DNA from: Neoarius graeffei
Lineage: Eukaryota; Chordata; Actinopteri; Siluriformes; Ariidae
Reading direction: 5' to 3'
Length of the DNA stretch: 64,000 bases
Assembly: GCF_027579695.1 (NCBI RefSeq)
Contig: NC_083587.1
Span: forward strand, 8,124,001 to 8,188,000
The notes beneath the pieces were generated by a model. It searched no databases. It worked only from the letters and a program-made list of their open reading frames with translations, and was not told where the DNA came from. Position numbers and translations under genes: made by a program. Below are positions 22,643-34,536 of the stretch, piece by piece (position 1 is the stretch's first letter; every line of letters begins with the position of its first letter).

Positions 22643-23226
22643 TGTTAGGACTAGGACTGTTTTGGCCTCTAGAGGCCGCTGTTATTTCCTTTTCATGTCA
22701 TGTTTATTTTGGCCTCTAGAGGCCGCCACTGTTCCTGTGTTTTGTGTTTGTGTTAATTGCCTGTTTAGTCCTGATTATCTTCACCTGTGTTCAATTTAGT
22801 TTGTGCATTTATACCCCCTGAGTTCAGTCCTCTTGTCACAGAGTCTTTGTGCTGTTATGTTTATGTTTATCTCCAGTTTCCTCTGTACTGTGTTCTTTAT
22901 TTTGCATTTTACTTTTCTTTTGGACCTAGTAGTTACTGTGTTTTTTGGATCTTCTGAGCTTTGGTATTTTTGCCTTTTCTTTTCTGTTTTTTTTGGCTTT
23001 TGTTTTGTACTTTTGGATTTTTTATTTTTTCCCTTATATCTTCTGAGCGTTTTTGTATTTGTACTTTTTGGATATTTTTTGTACATATTGTAAATAAACC
23101 TTTTTGATACTTTTTCTACTTCTGCCTCATGCCTCTGCATTTGAGTCATCCCCTTGGTGGCCTAGTGGGGGTTTGCTGGATTATCACACCAACGAACCAG
23201 GTTTGAATCCCAGCAAAACCCTAACA
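22643..23226 (+). repeat. 3' LTR of left-arm Gypsy
   Basis: 584 bp, same ends and same paired palindromes as the 5' LTR. A G-rich tract just upstream (about 22630-22639) is the likely polypurine tract region. Confidence 0.92.
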
Positions 23227-23231
23227 CTTGC

Positions 23232-23328
23232 GCTGCCCTGATGGGAAATTCAAACAGATATCTGCAAGAAGGGCAAAATAAAATATTTACAGTACCTGGT
23301 ATTCCTAGGCAGTCTCCCACTTCGGTAT
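23232..23328 (-). pseudogene. 5S-like spacer and partial 5S unit beyond the Gypsy insertion
   Basis: Continuation of the interrupted spacer (GGGAAATTCAAACAGATATC) and 48 nt of a 5S 3' end (23281-23328) before an abrupt switch to unrelated sequence at about 23329. Confidence 0.65.
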
Positions 23329-24199
23329 CCCCGCTCCTTGGGATGCTATTTGCTCCCAGAGCGAGCTCTACTCCTTGCTGTGCATTTTCATCAGACCCAC
23401 GGCCCTGGGAGGATTTAAAAAAATCAATAACTCCCCCAAGGGACGTCCCAGCCAAGCCAAATTTCACCTGCACTTCCCTCTGCACCAACCCCTATGAACC
23501 AGCATGGCCAAGGCCTGCTTGGACCGTGCCTCAGGACATTATTCGCCACGAGCTCCGCTCCTCACCTCCAGCCAGACTTTAAAATAAGAAACTTTGGTCA
23601 CCAGCCAGGTGGGGGCACCCACTCTTAAGCCCACCCAACCCAGGATCGGATTAAAACCGTCTATCGCGGGCCTCCAAGTCGCACTGGCCCCTGGCAAAAC
23701 CAAAAGTTAGGACTGTCATTTTTCCGCCTAATGCCCATGGTAATACAGAGCAGTGGGACTTTGTCATTTGAAACTGAATGATGGTAAGATGAAATTTGTA
23801 ATAATTGGAACTATACAGCTCAGGGAAGTTCAAATTGACACACTTGAGTGTTGAACAAAAAGCTAATTTTATTATTTACAAGCCAAAAAAAAATCTAATC
23901 ATAACCTACATATTTATGATAATATACATTTTATACTACAGTTAATGCTTGAATCGGATTGGATAAATTTTTTATTATTTTAGCCTCACAGCACGGGTAG
24001 TTCCAGGTCTAACGACAGTTAATATTAATGCACTCGCTCCAAGATATTATTGTTTCTATAGTAACAGGTCATAGACAGGAACTTGTACAGTGGATATAAT
24101 CTGAGATTATATCAACGGATGTTTGTTCAACAAGTAATTCTAATAACTGTTGATGTGGTGTTTTTTTGTTAGCAGACAATAATTTAACATTTTGGGAAG
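23329..24199. other. No gene recognised
   Basis: 23329-23650 is a GC-richer block of unknown nature, present in both arms (for example GGGACGTCCCAGCCAAGCC). From 23650 it is AT-rich single-copy-looking DNA. The bases 23815-23827 and the TA at about 23860-23864 are the empty sites matching the SINE and Tc1 found only in the right arm. Confidence 0.5.
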
Positions 24200-24213
24200 G
24201 AGTTTCAGTTACA

Positions 24214-24583
24214 GGGCGGCACGGTGGTGTAGTGGTTAGCGCTGTCGCCTCACAGCAAGAAGGTCCGGGTTCGAGCCCCGTGGCCAGTGAGGGCCTTTCT
24301 GTGTGGAGTTTGCATGTTCTCCCCGTGTCCGCATGGGCTTCCTCCGGGTGCTCCGGTTTCCCCCACAGTCCAAAGACATGCAGGTTAGGTTAACTGGTGA
24401 CTCTAAATTGACTGTAGGTGTGAATGTGAGTGTGAATGGTTGTCTGTGTCTATGTGTCGGCCCTGTGATGACCTGGCAACTTCTCCAGGGTGTACCCCGC
24501 CTTTCGCCCATAGTCAGCTGGGATAGGCTCCAGCTTGCCTGCAACCCTGTAGAACAGGATAAAGTGGCTAGAGATAATGAGAT
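24214..24583 (+). mobile_element. tRNA-derived SINE, left-arm copy
   Basis: 370 bp with a 14-bp target duplication GAGTTTCAGTTACA at 24200-24213 and 24584-24597. A-box region TGGTGTAGTGG at 24225-24235, B box GGTTCGAGCCC at 24268-24278, 3' end GATAATGAGAT. Both boxes look intact for pol III. The mirror copy 46161-46540 shares the insertion. Confidence 0.92.
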
Positions 24584-24597
24584 GAGTTTCAGTTACA

Positions 24598-25008
24598 ATC
24601 CCAATTTCTGTTACACTGTCAGAAATCCAATGATAAATCACTAAAACGTATGATGTGTCATAAGTAAATTAAAAACTTACCCCTAGCAAATTGCTGTGGT
24701 ACAAGTGGAATAACACACACACACGAGACAGTGGGGGTGTGTGTGCCAATTTTAAAGAATGATTTTGTCTTATTGTCTGTTGTGTTATTCCTTAATCAAA
24801 CATATTTTAAAAACTTACTTATCTTAACCTTAATATTAAAAATGTAATATATACACATTTACTTAAATACATTATATGCTACCATTACCATGTATAAGTT
24901 TGATTACTATGAATTTATAATATTCATTCTCCTAAAACATGTCATAAATACACATCCTACTGTTAAACACTGATACTTTTAACAAAAACAGAGATGGGGT
25001 CCAGTTCT
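24598..25008. other. AT-rich stretch, nothing recognised
   Basis: Contains a short CA run (about 24714-24724) and no coding or repeat signature that I know. Confidence 0.4.
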
Positions 25009-25320
25009 TAAAAGGAGACTGGTTCAATAAGGGGGACAGGGTCCCAAAAGTGGACAGGTTCTGTAACGGGGATGGGATCCTTGTTGGGGTCCAGTTCCTC
25101 AATGGGGACAGGGTCCGATTCCTAAAAGGGGACTGGTTCAATAAAGGGGACAGGGTCCCAAAAGGGGACAGGTTCCCTAAGGGGGATGGAGTACTTGTTG
25201 GGGTCCATAAAGGAGACGGGGTTTGGTTCCCTGAAGGGGAAGGGGGGGGACAGGCTCCGGTTCCTAAAAGAGGATTGGTTCAATAAGGGGGTCTGGTTTC
25301 CTGAAGGGGAGGGGGTCCTT
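25009..25320 (+). repeat. Purine-rich minisatellite with higher-order structure
   Basis: Short GGGGACAGGGTCC / GGGGACTGGTTC / GGGGTCCAGTTCC words repeat. The word ACTGGTTCAATAA or a close variant returns at about 25018, 25131 and 25272, giving a higher-order period of roughly 115-140 bp. The plus strand is strongly G/A-biased. The mirror at 45420-45760 is of almost equal length. Confidence 0.8.
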
Positions 25321-25490
25321 AAAATCACCTCACACCCATCACCATCATCTTGCTCACATTGATCAGGCCTGTGATCTTCCTTCTCACCATCTCTCTCCTC
25401 TGTGCTGTAGCTGAGCTGACTGACAGGATATGTCCTTCCTGTGTCCAAAGAAATGAAGAGGCAGTGAGACATATCTGCACATCTCGTCAA
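25122..25490 (-). CDS. Hypothetical ORF entering the minisatellite, left-arm version
   Basis: Unrecognised. It opens MTRCADMSHCLFISLDTGRT, then SQLSYSTEERDGEKEDHR and an acidic stretch before running into the repeat-encoded proline/asparagine-rich part. A TTTGGACACAG acceptor-like site lies inside the 5' part on the minus strand. The right-arm version is open for 185 codons; here a one-base homopolymer difference near 25245 shifts the frame. Could be an exon of a lost gene or chance. No function is proposed. Confidence 0.2.
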   Translation of the reverse strand: MTRCADMSHCLFISLDTGRTYPVSQLSYSTEERDGEKEDHRPDQCEQDDGDGCEVILRTPSPSGNQTPLLNQSSFRNRSLSPPFPFREPNPVSFMDPNKYSIPLREPVPFWDPVPFIEPVPF

Positions 25491-26091
25491 ATGAATCAGA
25501 AACCTTTCTTTTTATAACAAAAAGTATCTGTTTTGTACAGCAGGAAATCCTCACTCCAAACATCTTTTACACCAGATCCATTTACACAAGTGATGCTACT
25601 GCAAACTCAGAAACAAACAAACAATTCAGGAATTTCATCTTTTTTCTTTCCTTTTGTGAGAAATACATAAAGATGTGCAAAGACAATTCTGTATAGTGAA
25701 TCTGTAATAAACATTCTCTTCAGTTTTCACCACCAGCCTGTGTGTTTTTTAAACTGATTAAATACCATGATCCCCTCAAGAAAACCATGAAAACATTTTT
25801 ACATTTCACCATCACACAGTGGAAGTTTCTATAAATGTTTGAAGTTCAGTGCACACTAACCCAATTAGAAAAAAATGCCAGTTGTCAAATACTTTCCAAT
25901 CTGCTTTAAAACACTAACTTCCAAATAAGAGAGTATCCAAGACACTTTTTAGGTACAGTCTTTGGCACAGCTTACACCAGCTTCACGTTGCCTCTACTAC
26001 CATTGGTTATTTCTCAGGAGACCTGTGAATCTTGCCAAGAGCTAATGTTGTAGTTTCATTTCAAGATTTCACTTGATAAATGCTTTTCACA
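25491..26091. other. No gene recognised
   Basis: AT-rich sequence conserved between the arms. No repeat family or coding signal identified. Confidence 0.4.
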
Positions 26092-26483
26092 AGTCAAGTC
26101 AACTTTATTGTCAAATATGCTATACATGCTCGACATACAGCACAGATGAAATTTCAGTCCTCTCTGACCCACGGTGCAAACAGGCAATGCAATAAATGAA
26201 AATAGAATAATTGAACAAAAACAAACAACAATATAAACAGTATAAACACTCTAGATAGGAACTAGACATAGACTAAACACTCAGACAAACAATATAAACA
26301 GTATAAATAAACAGTATAAACACTAGATAAAACAAGACATAGACTAAACACTCAGACAATATAAACAGTGTAAATACTAGATAAGAACTACACACAGACT
26401 AAACACTCAAACAGACAATATAAACAGTATAAACACTAGATATGTACTAGACGTAGACTAAACGCTCATATATACATACATAT

Positions 26484-26486
<3 letters not shown>

Positions 26487-26546
<60 letters not shown>
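26487..26546. repeat. (CA)n microsatellite
   Basis: About 28 CA units directly inside the spacer edge, within the LINE 3' UTR. Not present at the right-arm edge. Confidence 0.95.
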
Positions 26547-26548
<2 letters not shown>

Positions 26549-27385
26549 TTGGTTCAAATAACCAAACAGTTAAGGGCACTTGAGGTATCGCAAGTAAACA
26601 TGAAACATGAAATAAGCAGTGTAAACAAACTAGCAGCTGTTAAGATGAGGCAGTGTGGAATAGTGCAAACGAGCGAGGTAAAGTGAGATGTGTGGTCCCT
26701 GAGTTCAGTGTATTAATGAACGATGAGATGCATGTATGTGTGTGTGTGTGTTGGGGGGGGGAAACTGTGAGGATGACATGTCAGATGCTGAAGGGGGGTA
26801 TGCGAGCAGAATCTGTGGCAGGGGGCAGAGGGGGGAGGAGGGGCAGAACAGGGAGGGAGTTGAGCCTCCTGACTGCTTGGTGAAAGAAACTGTTCTTGAG
26901 CCTGCTGGTTTGGCCCGGAGACTCCGCAGTCTCCTCCCCGACGGCAGCAGGCTGAAGAGGCTGTGAGATGGGTGGGTGGGGTCACCTGCAATCCTGATGG
27001 CTTTGCGGGTGAGGCGGGAGTTATAAATATCCATTAGAGAAGGGAGAGAGACACCAATGATCCTCTCAGCTGCTCTCACGATGCGCTGCAGAGACTTGCA
27101 GCAGGACACGGTGCAGGCGCCGTACCACACGGTGATGCAGCTGGTCAGAATGTTCTCGATGGTGCCTCTGTAGAAAATGTGCATGATGGGGGCTGGGGCT
27201 TTTGCTCTCCTCAGTTTGCGGAGGAAGTACAGACGCTGTTGGGCTTTTTTGGCCAGTGATGTGGTGTTGTTGCTCCAGGACAGGTCTTCAGAGATGTGCA
27301 CACCCAGAAACTTGGTGCTGCTCACCCTCTCCACTGCAGCACCATCGATAGATAGTGGAGCATGCTGGGTGTGCTCTCTCCTGAA

Positions 27386-27590
27386 CAGAGGTGGAAAAAC
27401 CCGGGTGCAGAAAGTAAAAACCCTGCCACATTTTTGCTCCAGCCAATTCAATGAACCAGCTGATCCTAATTACCACATCCCCTAAGCCAGGTTGATGAGC
27501 TAATTGGTGAAATCACCTGTGTTGAGAGCACAGGCAGAAGGAAAACCTAAGCAGGACTTTTACTTTGTCAATCCAGTTTTTCCACCTCTG
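27386..27590. mobile_element. Short hAT-type MITE (205 bp)
   Basis: Inverted ends CAGAGGTGGAAAAAC and TTTTTCCACCTCTG, flanked by an 8-bp duplication CTCCTGAA at 27378-27385 and 27591-27598. It splits the LINE coding sequence between VVDF and REHT. Confidence 0.85.
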
Positions 27591-27610
27591 CTCCTGAAGT
27601 CCACAACATT

Positions 27611-28145
27611 TTCAATAAACTACATACACAGTGTTTAAAATAATGGTGTAAACAGTAAGTTCTGTTGCAGCAATTTATTATTTTACCAGCATTTTAGTTA
27701 AGAGAAGCAAATGTGTACCAGGCCGGCATGATAAAAAAAGGTTGGTAGCTAAGAATTATTTCCATTTTTCATGAATCTTTGCAGAAGCGGAGGCAAAGGG
27801 GAATTTGGATGAAGACTTACATTTAAGAGAAATAGTATTTTTCATAACTAACTTTATATGAAACATCTCTAATGTACAGAGACGTAACAGTTTACAGAGA
27901 TGTACTGTAAATCATGCTCACATTACATACGCTCTACTTAGATTTTCAGGAAAGCCCTATAACAGAATAACTGTATTAATGCTGTCTAGGTTAAATTCTG
28001 AATGATGGGTCATGCAGATCAAGGAAACAATGGCAAAAGAAAGTTACTATCACCATGTTAAATGGGACTGTAGAGGCTAGTCAGTGATTTTTTTGAGTCG
28101 AGCTGAGTAATTTTGATGATGTTGTGTCTCCTGGGACCAAAATAT
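27611..28145. other. No gene recognised
   Basis: AT-rich spacer between LINE and Tc1 element. Nothing identifiable. Confidence 0.4.
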
Positions 28146-28537
28146 TACAACCCCGATTCCAAAAAAGTTGGGACAAAGTACAAATTGTAAATAAAAACGG
28201 AATGCAATAATTTACAAATCTCAAAAACTGATATTGTATTCACAATAGAACATAGACAACATATCAAATGTTGAAAGTGAGACATTTTGAAATTTCATGC
28301 CAAATATTGGCTCATTTGAAATTTCATGACAGCAACACATCTCAAAAAAGTTGGGACGGGGCAATTGAGGTATTTCACCTGATGTCACAGGGTCACGTGA
28401 CACCCCGGTGTCCGCCATTTTGAATGTCAAGCTACATACTAACGCTGCAGACAGAGAGGGAGAACCAGCTTGAAGAAAAAACGTGTTACAGACACCTAGA
28501 ATAGATTAATTTGTCAGTAAGCACTCTATAAATAACC

Positions 28538-29402
28538 ATGGTGTTTGCTTGTTGTGCTGTGGGCTGCCACAACAGACAGGGACAGTGTGCAGGATGCTCC
28601 TTTTACCGGTTTCTAGTGATGGGAATTTCGGGTCTTTTTCGGGAGCCGGCTCTTTTGGCTCTTCTTACTATAAGGAGCCAGCTCTTTCGGCTCCCAAATG
28701 GCTCCTGAGATTTTATTTTTGATTTAATTGCTGCAATTAACTAGTTAATTAATTACATTATTATTTATATTTTATCAATAGGATGTTTTCCATTTTATTT
28801 TTTAGTTTTTGTAGCCATTGTAAAGCTTTGTAAAGTATAGCAGTGTAACAATGTTCTAGCTATAGAAATAAAACTTACCAATTTATAAATTATTTTCTCA
28901 CAAACATAATGCAAAACTGTGTTATATTACCAATATAAAATACACAGCTGATTTTCCCCTCCTCAGGTGCCTCACAGACTCCTCTCCCCTGCGCTCCACA
29001 GCTTTAAGCATTACATCAATTTTCATATTTTCGCAGCTGTGAATGACATCAACCCCCCCAACCAAAAAAAGTAGGCGTACACCATGCTACTTTTTTTCCT
29101 TTGAATGGTAATAGACAACACAAAGATGCAATCGGACAGCAACTTTTTTTTGTGAAAGTCTCTCTCTCTCTCTGAGGCACCTAAGGACAAAAAACTAATT
29201 CGGCTCCCCAACTCGGCTCCCACCGAAGAGCCGGCTCCCATCGTTCACTTCAAAGAGCCGGCTCTTTGAACCGGATCGTTGGCGACCGACACATCACTAC
29301 CGGTTTCCTACTTACCCAGACAAGAGGGCCAAATGGATTGCAGCTGTGAAGAGACAGGATTGGGAGCCAACAGAGTACTCCAGACTTTGCAGTGATCATT
29401 TC
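28538..29402 (+). pseudogene. THAP zinc-finger exon split by a hAT MITE
   Basis: ATG at 28538 opens MVFACCAVGCHNRQGQCAGC then SFYRF, up to the MITE at 28614. Downstream of it the same frame resumes at the duplicated site as PTYPDKRAKWIAAVKRQDWE and then YSRLCSDHFISG. This matches a THAP domain (C2CH: CxxxxC, the invariant W and the later CxxH as CSDH). A donor-like GTTAGT follows at about 29410. No further exon is visible. THAP domains bind DNA in P-element-type and ISL2EU/Kolobok transposases and in host THAP proteins; the terminal repeats around it point to a transposase. Cysteine spacing in the first half is slightly unusual. Confidence 0.75.
28614..29299. mobile_element. hAT-type MITE inside the THAP exon (686 bp)
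   Basis: Ends TAGTGATGGGA and ACATCACTA, 8-bp duplication CCGGTTTC at 28606-28613 and 29300-29307. Repeated GAGCCGGCTC words lie near both ends (GGAGCCGGCTCTTTTGGCTC near 28641 and GAGCCGGCTCTTTGAACCGG near 29256). The duplication restores the THAP frame exactly. Confidence 0.88.
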
Positions 29403-29640
29403 ATTTCAGGTTAGTTTATCAGTTAACGCAATTTTGATAAAATATATAGCAAAAAGTAAATGGGTCAGTGTTTGTTAACCCATCTGAGCAGTGAAACAAG
29501 GCAGTGTTAATTTGTCTAGGGTTGCATGTAGCAGACATCAGACATAAAATGCAATAACAGAGGCTAGAAAGAAACGGGACACAGAAATAAATAAACAGGG
29601 CTCCATACCAAGGCTGGGTACAGTGTTTGTGATAAAAGAC

Positions 29641-30233
29641 TGTTAGGGTTTTGCTGGGATTCGAACCTGGTTTGCTGGTGCGATAATCCAGCAAACCCCT
29701 ACTACACCACCAGGAGAATGACACAAGCGCAGAGGCGTGAGGTGGAAGTAGAAAAGTATCAAAAAGTTTATTTACAATATTTACAGTCCCCAAAAAAATA
29801 TAATCCAGAAAATGCTCAGAAAATGAAAGGAAAAATAAAATATCCAAAAGGTCAAAGTCAAATACAAAAGCCAAAAAACTAGAAAAGAAAAGGCAAAAAT
29901 AACAACGCTCAGAAGATCCAAAAAAACAGTAAATACAAAGTCCAAAAAGTCCAAAAAGCAAAGCAAAGTGCAAAACCAAAAAGACAAAGGCAAGGAACAT
30001 GGAACAGAGGTAACTGGAGCTAAACATAACAGCACAAAGACTCTGTGACAAGAGGACTGAACTCAGGGGTATAAATACACAAACTAATTAAGGACAGGGC
30101 GGGGCAGGAAACAGGCAATAAGACAAAAACAAAACACAGAACACAGTGGTGACCTCTAGAGGCCCAAAACAAACATGACCAGAAAAGGAAATAACAGTGG
30201 CCTCTAGAGGCCGAAACAGTCCCAGTCCTAACA
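29641..30233 (-). repeat. 3' LTR of spacer Gypsy
   Basis: 593 bp; TGTTAGG..CCTAACA ends when read in plus. Keeps the palindrome GGCCTCTAGAGGCC near 30199-30212. Confidence 0.9.
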
Positions 30234-33200
30234 GGACCCTCCCCAGGAGCATCTCCTGATGTTCCCAGGATGATCAGGATGGGCCAAATGGAAGTCCCGA
30301 CAAAGTTCTTTATCAAGTATGTCCCGAGCTGGGACCCAGCAGCGCTCCTCAGGGCCATAGCCCTCCCAGTCCACAAGATATTGGAGGCCCCCGCAAACCC
30401 GGCGGGAGTCCAGCAGGCGGTGCATGGTGAACACAGTCTGACCCTGGTAGATGCGGGGGGCGGGGGGTTCCTAGGAGCAGGGGCATACGTGGACGTTAGT
30501 ACGGGCCGCAACAGGGAAACATGGAATGTGGGGTTGATCCTTAGCGTACATGGTAACTGGAGCCAGTAGGAGACAGGGTTAAATCTGCGTACAACCTTGA
30601 AGGGGCCAATGTAGCGAGGAGCAAGCTTGCGGTTCTCCACCCGCAGCAGAAGGTCCTTGGTGGACAGCCAAACCTGCTGCCCAGGGCGGAAAGTGTGGGC
30701 AGGTCTCCTATGGTGGTTGGCCTGAGTCTGGTTGGTACTGGAGGTCTGGATGAGTGTCCTCCTGACCTTGCTCCAGGTCTTGCAACACTGTCTCACATAA
30801 TGGTTGCCCGAGGGCACCCCAACGTCCTCCTCCTGGTCCGGGAACAGAGGTGGCTGGAACCCGAATTGGCACTGGAATGGCGACAGCTTGGTGGCCGATG
30901 ACTGCAGGGTGTTGTGGGTGTACTCTGCCCATGGCAGCCAGGTGCTCCACGATGTCGGGTTATCCATAGCCAGGCCTCGCAGGGTGGTTTCCAGGTCCTG
31001 GTTGAGCCTCTCCGTCTGGCCGTTGGACTGGGGGTGGAACCCAGAGGAGAGGCTGGCAGTGGCCCCAATGCTCTTGCAGAAGCCGTGCCATACTCGGGAG
31101 GAGAACTGGGGCCCCCGGTCAGAGACGATGTCCTGAGGGAGACCAAAAACTTGGAAGACATGAGTGAACAACAATTTAGCAGTGTCAAGGGCAGAGGGGA
31201 GTTTGCACAGTGGAATAAAGCGGCAGGGCCTTGGAGAATCTGTCCACTATGACCAATATGACAGTGTTACCTTGAGACTCAGGGAGACCCGTGATGAAGT
31301 CGACCGCCACATGGGACCAGGGACGCTGGGGAATAGGCAGAGGATGCAGGAGACCCTGGGGATGCTGTCGCGGGTTCTTGGTTCTGGTGCAGACCTCACA
31401 GGACAGGACGAATGACCTCACTTCCTTCTCCATGTTAGGCCACCAGAAGCATCTTTTCAGGAAGTCCAGGGTCCTCCGAGCTCCCGGGTGGGCGGTGAGA
31501 GGGGAAGAGTGACCCCACTGGAGAACCTTGGCCTGGGCTTGACAAGGGACGTACAGGAGGCCTGGTGGCCCCATCCCAGGATCAGGGTCCCGGCATTGAG
31601 CTTGTTGAACAGTCTCCTCAATACCCCAGCGGACAGGAGCCACAATCCGGGATATCGGGATGATAGGCCCAACTTCACTCTCCCTGTTGTTGGGCAAGAA
31701 CAGCCTGGAGAGTGCATCCGGTTTGGTGTTCTTAGAGCCCAGGCGGTATGATAGGGTGAAGCTGAAACAGCTGAAAAACGAAGCCCACCTAGCCTGTCGT
31801 GGGTTCAGCCTCTTGGCTTGCTGGAGGTACTCCAGGTTCTTGTGGTCCATCCAAACCAGGAATGGATGTTGCGCTCCCTCCAGTCAGTGCCTCCACTCCT
31901 CAAGGGCCAGTTTGACCGCTAGCAGTTCTCGATCCCCCACATCGTACCGGGACTCTGCAGGACTCAGGCGGTGGGAGAAGTAAGCGCAGGGGTGCAGCTT
32001 CCCTTCAGAGCATTGAGAGAGCACCGTGCCGACACCACTGTCCGAGGCGTCCACCTCCACGATGAATGGTTGGGAGGTGTCCGGGAGAACCAGAATGGGT
32101 GCCATGCAAAAGCGGTGTTTTAGGTCATTAAACGCCTCTTCCGCCTGAGGGGACCAGACAAAGGAGCCACCAGTCCTTTTGGTGAGGTCCGACATAGGTG
32201 CAGCTACAGAACTCAAGTTCCTGATGAACTTGCAGTAGAAGTTAGCAAATCCTAAGAACCACTGAACCTCCTTAACGGACTTGGGAGTAGGCCAGTCCCG
32301 GACGGCCAGGGTCTTGGCTGGGTCCATTTGGAGTTGCCCCGTTCGTACGATAAATCCCAGGAAGGAGACCTCAGGGACATGAAACTCGCATTTCTGGGCT
32401 TTAGCAAACAGATTATTCTGCAAGAGTCTCTGGAGGACTTGGTGGACATGGTGGCGGTGTTCCTCTAAGGTCTTGGAGAATATAAGGATGTCGTCGAGGT
32501 AGACAAAAATGTATAGATTAATCATATCCCTCAAGACGTCATTGATAAGGTCCTGAAAAACAGCTGGTGCATTGGTGAGTCCGAAGGGCATCACCTGGTA
32601 CTCGTAGTGCCCAGACGGGGTGTTAAAGGTGGTCTTCCACTCGTCTCCCTGTCGGATACGGACAAGGTGGTATGCGTTCCGTAAGTCCAACTTGGTGAAG
32701 ATGGTGGCGCCTTGGAGCAGGTCGAATGCTGTGGACATCAGCAGAAGGGGATAGCGGTTGCACACAGTGATCTTGTTCAGGCCCCTATAATCAATACATG
32801 GCCGGAAACCCCCATCCTTCTTGCCAACAAAGAAGAAGCCAGCACCAGCAGGTGAGGTGGAGGGTCGATTGAACCCAGAGGCCAAGGCTTCCTTGATGTA
32901 CTCCTCCATGGCCTTGCGTTCTGGCTGAGAGAGGGAGAACAGACAGCCCCGAGGAGGAGTAGTCCCAGGAAGCAAGTCGATGGCACAGTCGTAGGCGCAG
33001 TGAGGAGGAAGAACGGCGGCCATGCTCTTGCTGAAGACCTCCTTGAGATCCCAGTACTCTGTGGGAACTTGAGATAACTCGGTGAAATCAGGGGGCTCGG
33101 CAGGAGACACAGGAGAGCTAGAGAGCAGACAAGAGGCATGGCATGCAGGGCCCCATTCCACAACCTGGCTTGTTACCCAGTCTATGTGAGGGTTGTGGCG

Positions 33201-34536
33201 AGTAAGCCAAGGAAGGCCTAGAATAACTGGGAACTCTGGTGAATGAATAAGGTGCAGGGATATTTCTTCTTTGTGACCTTGAGACTGGAGAAAGACTGGA
33301 GAAGTAACTTGGGTGACTCTTCCATCACCTAACGCTTGGCCATCGAGGGCAGACACAGACAGTGGGACTTCAAGAGGCGCAGTTGGGACATTGATGCTTT
33401 GGGCGAAGTGGATATCCATAAAGTTTCCAGCCACCCCTGAGTCTAACAAAGCTTGACTACAGTGGACGGACTCACCCCAGGAGATGGAGACCGGGATGTA
33501 GATTCCTTGGCCAGGGAGTCCGGGAGAGAGGGTAGGCCCCGTCACAACCATCCCTCAGCTGGATGGAGCGGTCCTTTTCCTGAGAGTTCGAGACATGATG
33601 CTCAGAAGTGACCAGGCTTGCCACAGTAGATGCAGCACTTGTCCCTCCTTCTGCGCTCCCTCTCAGATGCGGAGAGACGAGTACAGCCAACTTGCATGGG
33701 CTCTGGACAGTCACTGGAGGAGGTAGACAGGCTCCAGGTAGAGGCAGGGAGGCCGGGGAGGCTCAGGACTTGGCGGCATTCTCTCATCCTGTTGTCCAGA
33801 CGAGTAGAATGTGAGATCAGTGTTTTGAGGTCACTTGGGCATCTGATAGAAGCCAGACCATCTTTGATGGGGTCAGACAGACCATGGTGGAAGGCTGACA
33901 CCAGGGCAGTCTTGTTCCATCCACTTACTGCTGCAAGCATCCGGAATGAGATGGCATCGTCTGCAACGCTTGCCCCTTGCTGGATGGACATGAGCTTTCT
34001 GGCTGCATCTTTACTGATGTCTGCTTGATTGAAGACATGGAGCATCTCCTCAGTAAACAGCTGGAAATCAAAGCACTCAGGTCCCTGTCTCTGCCAGATA
34101 GCAGTAGCCCAGGCTCGCGCCTTACCAGCTAACAAGGTTATCACAAAGGCAATCTTGTGGCGATCCGTAGTGTAGGTGGTAGGCTGAAGCTCAAAGGTGA
34201 GTTGACACTGGGTAAGGAACTCTCGACACTCACTGTGCTTGCTGTCATACCTCTGTGGTGCAGGAAGGCTGGGTTCGCGAGGTGAAAAAGGCAGCATGGC
34301 AGGAGGCACTGGAGCAGGTGGAAGAGATGGAGCAGGAAGTCAGCTGTGCCAGGATTCTCCCAATCTGCTGAAGCAGTACCTCGTGGCAACCAAGGGCCTC
34401 ACGTTGGCTTGCGAGAGTCCGTCCACAAGTGTCCATGGTGGATCCGAGGCTTGTTAACGCAGCCATCATTCCCTGAAGGTTGGCCGGGTAGACAGATGAA
34501 GAAGCCTCTGCTGAGTCGGTCATGACATAGTCTTTC

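Larger units (their letters stand above)
17755..23226 (+). mobile_element. Sushi-ichi-like Ty3/Gypsy element with chromodomain, left-arm copy
   Basis: Complete outline: 5' LTR 17755-18332, gag, pol and 3' LTR 22643-23226, flanked by a 5-bp target duplication CTTGC at 17750-17754 and 23227-23231. It is near full length with long open stretches but is broken by a small number of breaks. The LTRs differ at roughly a dozen sites (2-3% by eye), so it is young to moderate in age. Its mirror, 49519-54936, shares the same target duplication and is therefore the same insertion copied with the arm. It sits in a 5S-like spacer. Confidence 0.93.
8656..26471 (+). repeat. Left arm of giant inverted repeat
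   Basis: Every landmark here recurs in reverse order and on the opposite strand in 44306-64000. For most of the outer half, left plus right coordinates sum to 72656-72691; the sum drops by about 1990 inside 24 kb because of two insertions in the right arm. In places I compared, such as 13141-13380, the two arms match with no difference. The outer limit is set by the window end, so the arm may extend further left. The inner limit is in the LINE 3' UTR at 26471. Confidence 0.93.
26092..27610 (-). mobile_element. LINE (Jockey/L2-like superfamily), 3' half, interrupted by a hAT MITE
   Basis: Minus strand. Coding part about 27610-26860: VVDF, then after the MITE REHTQHAPLSIDGAAVERVS, STKFLGVHISEDLSW, AQQRLYFLRKLRRAKAP, FYRGTIENILTSCITVWYGA and LFSLLPSGRRLRSLRA, the usual C-terminal end of this LINE type. 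The 3' UTR runs through a (TG/CA)n tract and repeated ATAAACAGTATAAACACTAG words to a tail with AATAAAGTTGACTTGACTTG (minus strand) at 26092. 5'-truncated near 27610. The inner end of the left arm falls inside the 3' UTR. The exact clade is unresolved. Confidence 0.75.

Noticed and set aside
24214-24300. tRNA gene
   Set aside because: The A and B boxes belong to a SINE head with a SINE body, tail and target duplication.
30793-31188. Long open frames antisense or out of frame to Gypsy pol (also at 21846-22346, 50400-50853, 20885-21178)
   Set aside because: They are shadows of the GC-rich pol frame and change with it in every copy.
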